The notes below the pieces were generated by a model. The model was not told where the DNA came from and ran no database searches. It worked only from the letters and a program-made list of their open reading frames with translations. Position numbers and translations under genes: made by a program. A DNA stretch of 64,000 bases from Pseudomonas sp. JAI120 (GTDB taxonomy: Bacteria > Pseudomonadota > Gammaproteobacteria > Pseudomonadales > Pseudomonadaceae): the NCBI RefSeq assembly GCF_014207255.1, contig NZ_JACHCZ010000006.1, positions 186,001 to 250,000 of the forward strand, in the 5' to 3' direction. Of this stretch, positions 8,933 through 16,879 are shown piece by piece; the stretch's first letter is position 1; each line of letters opens with the position of its first letter.

Positions 8933-8976
8933 GAGTCATTGCGTTGCAATCAGGCCTATTGCAACGCAATTGACTC
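8933..8976. promoter_or_regulatory. Paired 13-bp palindromes upstream of alpA
   Basis: Two 13-bp palindromes with the pattern ATTGC-N3-GCAAT lie at 8938-8950 (spacer gtt) and 8958-8970 (spacer aac), seven bases apart. Together with flanking gagtc/gactc they form a larger inverted repeat of about 18 bp per arm with one bulged base. The block sits 70 bp before the alpA start and directly after the stop of the upstream gene. It may be an operator, a ParB centromere-like site, or a terminator; a T-run (8985-8993) follows only on the plus strand. Confidence 0.7.
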
Positions 8977-8978
8977 GA

Positions 8979-9728
8979 TCAGTTATTTTTTTTGAGGCTA
9001 CGATTGGCCACGGCAAACTTTTCATCCAGCGTGCGCTTACTGAGGCCAGGCACATTTGTGTGACGGGCGACAATGGCATCAACGATGGCTGCTTGATTCG
9101 TGAATACCGAAAGAGGTTTTCCGGCGGGCGAATGGCCCAAGAGAAGGCTCACCAATGCACCAATGATGTTGTGATAGGTCAGTTCGCTACGTTCGCTGAT
9201 TTGACCATTCGTTTTGGCCAAGGCTTTGAGATCATCTCTTTCAAGTCCAATCGACTGGAGCTCTCCCAAGATTTCTTGAATGCGATGCTGTTGCGCTTTG
9301 AACGCTCTCGATAACTCATCTCGATCTGCTTTCAAGGAGAGAAAAGTTCCTAGACTGACCTTTGCAGGCGCATCTTCACCAGACTCGAATAAGAAACTGG
9401 GCTTGTGGTCGGGGTAGTGAATCTCCATCCAACGGCGCAAGTCCGAATGGCGGATGGTCAGCTGATAGGGCTCTACATAGCTTCCCAAAGGAACAGAAAT
9501 GCCGAGGCAGCCATACGGCAGCTCACCATTGCGTATGGCGTCTAAAATCCTTTCGACAGCGATGTGAAGATTGGGCCATTGGGGAAAGAGGGTTGCAAGG
9601 TTTTCAGGACGAGACCAATCCGCCTGGATAATTTGGGCTTCGTGGCGAGTAAGATTGCACCAACGCAATGCCGCATCTATAGGGCGATAGAAGGTTTTCG
9701 TATTCTGGTTGAAAATATAACCGCTCAT
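8979..9728 (-). CDS. Hypothetical protein next to the ICE core
   Basis: This 249-aa protein has no family I can name. Its N-terminal half (FYRPIDAALRWCNLTRHEA, LAIRNGELPYG-like motifs) resembles the small regulatory proteins often found beside Pseudomonas phage and ICE loci. A coiled-coil-like stretch follows at about residues 128-165 (SLKADRDELSRAFKAQ). The C-terminal 90 residues (ITYHNIIGALVSLLLG region) end in a basic patch. A perfect GGAGGT nine bases before the ATG supports the start. It is transcribed toward alpA but separated from it by the palindrome block. Confidence 0.72.
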   Translation of the reverse strand: MSGYIFNQNTKTFYRPIDAALRWCNLTRHEAQIIQADWSRPENLATLFPQWPNLHIAVERILDAIRNGELPYGCLGISVPLGSYVEPYQLTIRHSDLRRWMEIHYPDHKPSFLFESGEDAPAKVSLGTFLSLKADRDELSRAFKAQQHRIQEILGELQSIGLERDDLKALAKTNGQISERSELTYHNIIGALVSLLLGHSPAGKPLSVFTNQAAIVDAIVARHTNVPGLSKRTLDEKFAVANRSLKKNN

Positions 9729-10301
9729 CTACGGTGGACCTCCATTCCTTAAAGGTAGGTCTCTCACCGACTATCTATAAATCAAGAATAGCTATTGACG
9801 CTAGCTCTTTCCTCGGTTGAACAAATCGGAGAGGTCATTCCATTTTGTGGACTGGTCGAAGTCGATCTGAGAGTAATGATCGATTTACGCAGTCTTTAAT
9901 ACTCAGGAGAATAAGGAAGAGTCAATGCCGAATTCAATTCGGTCAATAGACAATTGTTCGTCTAGTGCCCAGTGCTCCTGAGTGCTCAGCTGTAATGTTT
10001 GCGCTGTGCCTGGATTGACCCAGTTGCCGACGCAAGACTGCCCGATGTCCAAGCCTGAAAAAATCCAGCACAGACAATGAGTTACAACGATTCAGGCTGG
10101 GTCAGTGAAATCTCGGCAACTCGGCATTGGCGCCAACAAAGAGTGTAAAGCTCGGTATTCTCGTAAAGGGCTACTCTGGCTTACTTCACGACGCCGTACA
10201 GTTTGCTAGTAGTGCAGCCAGAAGCCCGGCGTCGAACTTCGTCCCCTAGAACCCAGAACCTACTGCGGCACGCCCGCAAATATCGTCAATACTAATTTAA
10301 A
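9729..10301. other. Non-coding gap between ICE core and catabolic region
   Basis: No gene is supported here. It contains the perfect palindrome CCGAATT-C-AATTCGG at 9928-9942, and a wide inverted pair cgacgccg (10189-10196) / cggcgtcg (10227-10234). I searched by eye for the tRNA-Gly 3' repeat that would mark the ICE end and did not find it on either strand. Confidence 0.6.
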
Positions 10302-11201
10302 TTAATCAAACGGCAGGACAAACTGAACATAAAAACGATCGCCTACAGGTCGATTTTCCCCCGCAAACTCATGCAGCCACTTTGCAGTAACGCCACCTTT
10401 GGAATCCCCATAAGTGATATGAGGCCCTGCCGCCATAATCTGCTGGCGAAATCCATCGCCGACCGTCTCGCCCTCAAGTTTGTCGTCAGAAATTTGTTTG
10501 GTCGCATAACCACCAAGGCCGATAGATAACTTTGGCATTGAGTCAAAAGCATAATAACTCACTCCATACTCGATGAATCCGACTGTTCCAGAATCGTAGT
10601 TTGTATCTCTATTTTTTGTGTGAAATTCGACTCCTAAGCCGCCCGAGATCTCGACTTTCGGTGTAGGGAACCAAGTCACCATTGAGAGAGGAACAAAACT
10701 ATAGTAGTTATTTGAAACATCACTACCCGTAGGAACATATACTGCAACGCCGGTATATCCAGAAATACTATGGTCCGCCGACCCCCATGTCAGGTTAATA
10801 GGTTCAATATCTACGTTCGCAACTCCCGTATTCCTTGCACTCCCGAAATCGGTACCGATACTGGTGTGAACGATCGGAATGGTCACCACGCTAGAAACAC
10901 CAAACATTCCTATATCAATGTTCCAGCTATGGTTGAATCGCATCGCATCCGCAACGATATCAGCCTTAAAACCTGGTACAGAATTACGCCCGTTACCATC
11001 AGCGAAAGTGTTGGATCTATAAACCTGGGTATAATTCATGAGCCAGGTTTCGCCAGGCTTTGGATACAGTCCACCCAATACCGTACTCACCCCTAGTGGG
11101 TAGGAGAGATTACCTTGCTCTGTCGCATTAACATCAAGACTCGGCAAGCAAACGACACAGCCCATCACCAGCGATTTTACATAAAGGCTAATTAGTTTCA
11201 T
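10302..11201 (-). CDS. SphA/MetA-pathway outer-membrane transporter
   Basis: This 299-aa protein of the phenol-degradation meta-pathway family (SphA/Phenol_MetA_deg) is a predicted outer-membrane beta-barrel for uptake of aromatic or hydrophobic compounds. The ATG at 11201 follows GGAGAATACCG. The first 26 residues are a signal peptide (MKLISLYVKSLVMGCVVCL, cleavage near VNA-TEQ). Family features include YPLGVSTVLGGLYPKPG near the mature start, repeating amphipathic aromatic strands and a C-terminal strand ending VQFVLPFD. It lies downstream of the Rieske/VanB operon, from which a 381-bp AT-rich gap separates it, so it probably has its own promoter. Confidence 0.85.
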   Translation of the reverse strand: MKLISLYVKSLVMGCVVCLPSLDVNATEQGNLSYPLGVSTVLGGLYPKPGETWLMNYTQVYRSNTFADGNGRNSVPGFKADIVADAMRFNHSWNIDIGMFGVSSVVTIPIVHTSIGTDFGSARNTGVANVDIEPINLTWGSADHSISGYTGVAVYVPTGSDVSNNYYSFVPLSMVTWFPTPKVEISGGLGVEFHTKNRDTNYDSGTVGFIEYGVSYYAFDSMPKLSIGLGGYATKQISDDKLEGETVGDGFRQQIMAAGPHITYGDSKGGVTAKWLHEFAGENRPVGDRFYVQFVLPFD

Positions 11202-11582
11202 CGGTATTCTCCATTTATTATTATTAATATTGAGTGCTCTACCACTTTTGCCCAAACACCTGCATCAACCGCAACGGATACATTGAGTTCTTTATGCCGG
11301 CCCGCGCCTCTTAATATACAGTTGTAAAATTGAAATTTTGGCAAGCAAATTGACGCTCAAAATCATTGAGCGCAAGTGCTTCTCCATAGATCAGTTTTCC
11401 AGAAAAAATAATGCGATAAATAAGCCCACCTTAAAAACCACCCAACTAGCCCTTCAAATCAATAACTAATCACATGTGCCAATTTAACGCAAAAGTCTAA
11501 CTTGCTTGAGTAAACTTACTCCAGCGAGAACCAATCCCTGCGAGAGCACCACTGTTGATTGATATCTTCGAAAAACTCAGAA
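11202..11582. other. AT-rich intergenic region with a small palindrome
   Basis: No coding sequence is visible. GAGTAA-AC-TTACTC (11508-11521) is a perfect 6-bp-arm palindrome about 300 bp upstream of the channel gene. The region should hold the channel gene promoter and the end of the VanB-type gene transcript. No clear sigma-54 or T-run terminator motif was seen. Confidence 0.45.
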
Positions 11583-12539
11583 CTAGATGTCCAGCACCAA
11601 CTCGTCGCTGAGTGCGCGTGACACGCATACACACATCACATTGCTGAGCTTTTTTTCATCGTCTGTCAGATAGTCGTCGCGGTGATCAGGAACACCTTCC
11701 AGCACGGCAGTCAAGCAGGTGCCGCAGACACCTTGTTCGCAACTGGTGGGTACCTCGACACCGAGTGCGGCGAGGCTGGTGATAATGCTTTCGCCGGGGC
11801 CGACAACGGTGCTGCGGCCGCTGCGCGCGAGACGCAGGCGAAATTCTCGGCCGCCGGCAAGCTGAGTTGGGTCGGCCCCAAAATATTCGCGGTGCACTGC
11901 GTCGGCTGGCCAATTCGCGGCGGCCACGGATTGCACCAGGTCCATGAACGGACGCGGACCGCAAATATACAGATCTGCGTCTTGGGCGCGCGCTCCAAGT
12001 AGAGTGCTCAGAAGCTGTCGCAGCCGCTCAGGATCATTTTCATGATGGAGGTGGCAAATATCATTAAAGTCCGGCCCGGACAGTCGATCATAAAACGCGG
12101 CATGGGCCGGTGAACGGGTGAAGTAGTGCAGCACACATGGCCGCCCCGCATCGCGCAGGGCATGCGCCATCGACAGCAATGGTGTGATTCCAATGCCGCC
12201 GGCGAGAAGCAACACGGGGCCGTCCCCACGGACGATTTCAAAGTTGTTGCGTGGAGCACCAATCTGAAGCGTGTCGCCGGCCCGGACATTGTCGTGCATG
12301 GCTGACGAGCCACCGCGAGATTGCAGTTCCCGCTTCACTGCAATGCGGTACACATCACGTTCCGTAGGGGAATTCCACAGCGAATATTGACGGATAAGGC
12401 CCGACGCAAGATGCACGTCAATGTGGGCACCGGCAGTGAACGGCGGCAAAGCCTCCGGTCCTGCGCTTCTCAGTTCGAACGAACGTACATCGATCGCTTC
12501 GTCCCTGATCGCGGTTACTCTTGTTGTTATCAAGCTCAT
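11583..12539 (-). CDS. VanB-type oxygenase reductase
   Basis: This 318-aa class IA (phthalate dioxygenase reductase-like) electron-transfer protein passes electrons from NAD(P)H via FMN and a plant-type 2Fe-2S cluster to a Rieske oxygenase. The FMN motif RQYSLWNS is near residue 54, the nucleotide motif GGIGITPLLSM near 115, and the C-terminal ferredoxin domain has CEQGVCGTC. The start at 12539 follows GAGG; four upstream codons are less likely. It is the last gene of the leftward operon and the obvious partner of the Rieske protein at 14730-15791. Confidence 0.92.
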   Translation of the reverse strand: MSLITTRVTAIRDEAIDVRSFELRSAGPEALPPFTAGAHIDVHLASGLIRQYSLWNSPTERDVYRIAVKRELQSRGGSSAMHDNVRAGDTLQIGAPRNNFEIVRGDGPVLLLAGGIGITPLLSMAHALRDAGRPCVLHYFTRSPAHAAFYDRLSGPDFNDICHLHHENDPERLRQLLSTLLGARAQDADLYICGPRPFMDLVQSVAAANWPADAVHREYFGADPTQLAGGREFRLRLARSGRSTVVGPGESIITSLAALGVEVPTSCEQGVCGTCLTAVLEGVPDHRDDYLTDDEKKLSNVMCVCVSRALSDELVLDI

Positions 12540-12637
12540 GGCAAACCTCATAATTCACGGACGATACCTGTGGGCACGTTCGGCAATAGCCGCTTGCGCC
12601 AGCGAACTCGTGGCGCGCTTCACCGAAAGGCGCAGGA

Positions 12638-14068
12638 TTACTTCGCCGAGACCTCGGTCAGACGGTCCGCCCAGCGCTCCACGTCCTGGTCCAGTATCTC
12701 TGGCCGTGTTTCTTCGCGCGTGTCGGGAACACGACCAGACAATGCCTGTTGTGAATGGGCTACGTCTTTGACCAACTTGTTCATGTCCACGTCAACCAGC
12801 ACCCCGCCACGCTTGCGGATTTTGCCGTCGATAAACACCGTGTCTACGTTAGCGGCATGTCCCGCAAGGACCAACGAAGTGACCGGATCAGTCACCGGCA
12901 TCAAGTTCAAGTGCGTGGCATTGACCAAGACCACGTCAGCCCGCTTACCTGGCACTAGACTGCCGACAAGGTGGTCGATGCCCATGGCTTTCGCACCGTT
13001 GATTGTGGCCCAGCGAAAAATGTCGCGGGAGCTGACTTGCTGTTCGGTAATCGCGGTCATCGCTCCAGCAGTGGCTCCATTGACTTGATGCCGAGCAAAA
13101 ACCAAGGCCATTCGCATGATCGCGAACATGTCACCCGTCATGCATGACACCGTATCGGTGCCCAGGGAGATGTTGACGCCAGAGGTAACAGCATCGAGGT
13201 AGTTGACAGGTTTGTTGATCCCCATATAGAGCTCGGTATCGGGCGAACTCGCGAAATGCGCACCAGCCTCCTGCATCATCATGAAGTCGCTGTAACCGAA
13301 CTCATTGCAATGCGAGAGGATCGCGCGTGAATCAATCAACCCTTTCCCAAACAGCTTCTGCGCGCCGCGGCTGATCGGCGCCGTACCGATGCCGCAGGCG
13401 GTGTGGCCGGTCCACTTGAGGTTCATGTCCAGTGCCGATCGGATCTCAGCCTCGGTTTGCTCAAACGGCAGCATGCCCTGTTCAGTAATGGCGATGCCCA
13501 TGCGCAGCAGGCCGTCGTTGGCGCCGAAATGCTGATCGAGAACGCGCCGTGCATCGCTCAATCGACTGGAGTGCGTCGCGAAGCCGTCGCTTTCATAGAC
13601 AGGGCAATAGCCATAACCCCATATCCCGCGAATACCTGCTGCCTTGACGCCTTCCACCGTGGCATCCGCATGCTCGGGAGTAATGATGCAATGGGAGTGA
13701 TCGAACACCGAAGTCACGCCACCGCTGATCATTTCCACGGCCGAGGCGTAGGAGCCCAGACGTGTGTCTTCCGGTTGGTAGACGGCCAGGAACTTCTGCC
13801 TGACCATGTGCAAATAACCGAGCAGGGTCATGTCACCGCAGATGCCGCGCAGCGCCCCTTGCCACAGGTGCTTGTGCATATCGATCAGGCCGGGGATGAC
13901 AATCATCCCGGTGCCGTCGATGACCTCGCAATCGGGAGGTGCAACGATGTCGCCGCCGACCGCGGTGATCAAAGTACCTTCGATCAGCAAGGATCCGTCT
14001 TTGATATCGCCCAGGTGAGCATCGTTAGTCACTATCCAGGCGTTTTTGATCAGTGTGCTAGTAGCCAT
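12638..14068 (-). CDS. Amidohydrolase of the TRZ/ATZ-like family
   Basis: This 476-aa metal-dependent hydrolase resembles cytosine/triazine deaminases and chlorohydrolases. Metal-ligand motifs are PGLIDMHKH (H65, H67), GHTACG (H222), LSHCN (H253) and SLGTDT (D305). The usual HxxE, where Glu is the acid-base of deaminases, reads HTACG here, so C225 replaces the glutamate; this may indicate different chemistry. The operon position between cupin and VanB-type genes suggests that it acts on a nitrogen-containing or lactam-type intermediate, but the substrate is unknown. Confidence 0.88.
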   Translation of the reverse strand: MATSTLIKNAWIVTNDAHLGDIKDGSLLIEGTLITAVGGDIVAPPDCEVIDGTGMIVIPGLIDMHKHLWQGALRGICGDMTLLGYLHMVRQKFLAVYQPEDTRLGSYASAVEMISGGVTSVFDHSHCIITPEHADATVEGVKAAGIRGIWGYGYCPVYESDGFATHSSRLSDARRVLDQHFGANDGLLRMGIAITEQGMLPFEQTEAEIRSALDMNLKWTGHTACGIGTAPISRGAQKLFGKGLIDSRAILSHCNEFGYSDFMMMQEAGAHFASSPDTELYMGINKPVNYLDAVTSGVNISLGTDTVSCMTGDMFAIMRMALVFARHQVNGATAGAMTAITEQQVSSRDIFRWATINGAKAMGIDHLVGSLVPGKRADVVLVNATHLNLMPVTDPVTSLVLAGHAANVDTVFIDGKIRKRGGVLVDVDMNKLVKDVAHSQQALSGRVPDTREETRPEILDQDVERWADRLTEVSAK

Positions 14069-14110
14069 GAGTTATTCTCACATTGTTATTTTTTTACAGG
14101 CTGTTGGTGA

Positions 14111-14674
14111 TTAAGCGTCCAAACCCGGTATCGGTGCCGCATCGATCAGTACAAACGCGACCCGGCAAGGTTGCTCTGAGCGGTTTTCCCAAGCATGGTT
14201 GGTCCCACGCTGTACCATCACGTCGCCAGCCCGCATCACGACCTCGCCTTCGTCAAGAACACAGTGAATCTCGCCCGCGATAACCACCACGAAGTCGACC
14301 GATTTGGTCCGATGCAACATCGGGTTGCTCGACTGATTGCTGTCACCGGTGTCGATCAGTTTCTGGCCGGCACGCAGCGCTCCCTTCCAGTCCCGATCAG
14401 GCGGGAATTCGACAACACGAAATACCGAGCCGCCTGCCGGAGGCGCGATACGGTGGGGCAGTCTTACCGGATCGCCAAGCGCTACGTTGTCTGCGGGAAC
14501 CTGGGTCGTCCACAGCTCTGTGGTAGCCAACGTAGCGATACCCAAGAGAACGTCAACATGGGGCGACGCCTCATCGCTGACGACGACGGCGCGACCTTGA
14601 GCGTTATGTCCGGTAATGATGCGTCGCACGGCGGCAACCCGCGGAACGATAGAAGATGTTTCAGTGTGGTTCAT
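14111..14674 (-). CDS. Cupin-domain protein
   Basis: This 187-aa single-cupin protein has a C-terminal cupin fold: LHRTKSVDFVVV, GEIHCVLDEGEVVMRAGDV and RGTNHAWENRS give a His/His metal-site pattern near residues 121 and 159. It could be a small dioxygenase, an isomerase or a sensor-type protein. It is shorter than bicupin gentisate dioxygenases (about 340 aa). The N-terminal half (about 85 residues) is separate and may bind substrate or help dimerise. It lies in the operon between the Rieske and amidohydrolase genes. Confidence 0.8.
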   Translation of the reverse strand: MNHTETSSIVPRVAAVRRIITGHNAQGRAVVVSDEASPHVDVLLGIATLATTELWTTQVPADNVALGDPVRLPHRIAPPAGGSVFRVVEFPPDRDWKGALRAGQKLIDTGDSNQSSNPMLHRTKSVDFVVVIAGEIHCVLDEGEVVMRAGDVMVQRGTNHAWENRSEQPCRVAFVLIDAAPIPGLDA

Positions 14675-14729
14675 GTTGATCTTTCCTAAGGTGGATGGCT
14701 CGAACCTGATGAGCAGATGCGTCCGTGGG

Positions 14730-15791
14730 TTAAATGGAAGTAACCGGTATGGGGTGTGCTTCCCTTTCCTTCAGCAACAAACCGTCGAGCACCCGCCGGG
14801 CACGCACAGCTGCCGCATCGCCAACTAACAGCACTGGTTTGAGTGACCAGAAGTCAGCATCTCCGATGACTTGCTGCTGCGCTTCGAGCATTGGCGCATC
14901 TTCAGTGAGGAACGGGGTCAGCAGCCCTTCCAGGTGGCGTTGCGCACGATCGGCGCCATCTGGGTAGGTGCGTTTCTCAAAGCACGAGGCAAAAAAGTAA
15001 TGCGTGGTGCTCTCGCTTTCCGGGGTGAACACGTGCGGAATCCGTATGGTGCGTCCTGTATCACGCGGATGTCCGGCCTGGGCGACAGTGACCGTCAGCA
15101 GCATTGATGCAGGCGGATCCCAGCGAACATCCATCCAGCGGTCAGCGAGTTGACCTTGCGCCAATTGGAAATGCATACGCACGAAGGGCATTGGATCTTC
15201 AGACTGGACCCTACGGACGCAATGCACCGTTTCGCCCTCCTGACTGACCTCAGCTTTCGCAGCACTAACTGCGCCGCTGCCCAGCGTGCCTGGATGCAGA
15301 AACTGCACATGACTCAGATCGAGGATGTTGTCCGATTCCAGCACATAGTTGGCCTTCACATGCTGGTGGCCACGGCTTACATGACAGAGCTCTTCATCAA
15401 TACAGCTGTAGTCGGGTAGTGCCTGCAAATCGGCCAGTTCCGGGCTCCCCGGCCAGAACCAGACCATGCCGTGGCGTTCTTGAACAGGGAACGAACGCAC
15501 TACCGCCGCCGCTGGAATACGCCCATCGCCATGCGGGTTATGGACGCAGCGACCGGTGCCGTCGAATTCCAGGCCATGGTAGGCGCACTGCACACGGCCG
15601 GCCCCAGCAAGGGTACCGAGGTGCAAGGGTGCGAAGCGATGCGGGCAACGGTCATGCAGTGCACACACTTCGCCCTCCTCGTTTCGGAACAGAACCAGAG
15701 GCCAGCCAACTAAAGTGCGCGCTATCAACGTCTTGGAGCTGAACTCGTCGCTCCATCCTGCCATGTACCAACGATTCTGTAGAAATGCCAT
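14730..15791 (-). CDS. Rieske ring-hydroxylating oxygenase, VanA-like
   Basis: This 353-aa oxygenase alpha subunit is similar to vanillate O-demethylase. The Rieske 2Fe-2S ligands are C49-P-H51 and C69-x2-H72. The mononuclear iron site is D158-x2-H161-x4-H166 (DLSHVQFLH). The C-terminal TEDAPMLEAQQQ stretch is typical of demethylase-type members. It should hydroxylate or oxidatively demethylate an aromatic substrate using electrons from the VanB-like protein in the same operon. Length is normal for the subfamily and no beta subunit is present, as expected. Confidence 0.93.
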   Translation of the reverse strand: MAFLQNRWYMAGWSDEFSSKTLIARTLVGWPLVLFRNEEGEVCALHDRCPHRFAPLHLGTLAGAGRVQCAYHGLEFDGTGRCVHNPHGDGRIPAAAVVRSFPVQERHGMVWFWPGSPELADLQALPDYSCIDEELCHVSRGHQHVKANYVLESDNILDLSHVQFLHPGTLGSGAVSAAKAEVSQEGETVHCVRRVQSEDPMPFVRMHFQLAQGQLADRWMDVRWDPPASMLLTVTVAQAGHPRDTGRTIRIPHVFTPESESTTHYFFASCFEKRTYPDGADRAQRHLEGLLTPFLTEDAPMLEAQQQVIGDADFWSLKPVLLVGDAAAVRARRVLDGLLLKEREAHPIPVTSI

Positions 15792-15936
15792 GTTATTTCT
15801 CCAACATTAATGAAGCTGCGTCGCGCTGCCGTGAACGTCGTGCTATTGCCCAGTGAACGATCGACACCGCCGAGCTGAAGGCTTCGATCAACGCGACTGC
15901 ATCTGCTTCAGCCGCTCACGCACGCTGTACTTGCAG

Positions 15937-16869
15937 CTATAACATGACCTGCTCTGGCCCCTTCAAACCGAGCATCGCACGCGCCTCGTCAGGCGTAGCC
16001 ACTTCCAGCGACAATTCGGCAAGGATGCGTTTGATCTTGTGCACTTGCTCGGCGTTGGAGGTCGCCAGTTGGCCTTTGCCAAGGAATAGACTGTCCTCCA
16101 ATCCAACCCGGACATTCGCGCCCATGATGGCGCCGACTGTCAGCAGCGGCATCTGATGACGTCCGGCACCCAAAATGGACCAGTGGTAGTTTTCGCGTCC
16201 GAACAGACGGTCGGCAGTGTTGCGCACCATTGCCAGATTCTCCGGGTGCGGGCCCATGCCGCCCAGAATTCCAAAGATCGACTGGATGAACAGCGGCGGC
16301 TTTACCAACCCTTGCTCAACAAAATGCGCCAAGTTGTAGAGATGGCCGATGTCATAGCACTCGAATTCGAAACGAGTGCCGCATCCCTCGCCCAGCTCCA
16401 GCAAAATGCGTTTGATGTCGCGAAAGGTGTTGCGGAAGATGATGTCTTCAGTGCCCTCGACATAGGGCCGCTCCCATTCGTAGCGCCAGTGTTTGATTTT
16501 CGTGGCGGCCGGATGAATAGAGAAGTTCATCGACCCCATATTGAGCGACACCATTTCGGGCTTGACCAGCAGCGGGAAGGCAAGTCGTTCTTCCAGCGTC
16601 ATGTTGGTACTGCCGCCGGTCGTAATGTTCACCACTGCGTTCGTCCGGGCCATGATCTCCGGCACGAATTGCCGGAAAATCGCCGGGGCCGCCGAGGGGC
16701 GTCCATCACGAGGATCCCGCGCATGCAGATGCAAGATAGCCGCCCCGGCTTCTGCCGCCGCCACCGATTGGGCGATGATCTGTTCGGGCGTGATCGGCAG
16801 GTATTCGGACATCGTTGGCGTATGGATCGCGCCAGTAACCGCGCAGCTGATAATGACTTTGTTCGACAT
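15937..16869 (-). CDS. Beta-keto acid cleavage enzyme (BKACE/Kce-like)
   Basis: This 310-aa zinc enzyme belongs to the 3-keto-5-aminohexanoate cleavage family, which condenses a beta-keto acid with acetyl-CoA to give acetoacetate and a shorter CoA thioester. The ATG at 16869 follows AGAGGAATCCTC; an upstream 46-codon extension overlaps the hydroxylase gene. Motifs are ISCAVTGAIHTP at the start, the metal HLHARDPRDGRP near residue 48, and the TIM-barrel end MGPHPENL. Its operon position suggests that ring opening produces a beta-keto acid. Confidence 0.9.
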   Translation of the reverse strand: MSNKVIISCAVTGAIHTPTMSEYLPITPEQIIAQSVAAAEAGAAILHLHARDPRDGRPSAAPAIFRQFVPEIMARTNAVVNITTGGSTNMTLEERLAFPLLVKPEMVSLNMGSMNFSIHPAATKIKHWRYEWERPYVEGTEDIIFRNTFRDIKRILLELGEGCGTRFEFECYDIGHLYNLAHFVEQGLVKPPLFIQSIFGILGGMGPHPENLAMVRNTADRLFGRENYHWSILGAGRHQMPLLTVGAIMGANVRVGLEDSLFLGKGQLATSNAEQVHKIKRILAELSLEVATPDEARAMLGLKGPEQVML

Positions 16870-16879
16870 GAGGATTCCT

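Noticed and set aside
9729..10301. Expected ICE attachment repeat near the parA end
   Set aside because: No match to the 18-base tRNA-Gly tail was found on either strand.
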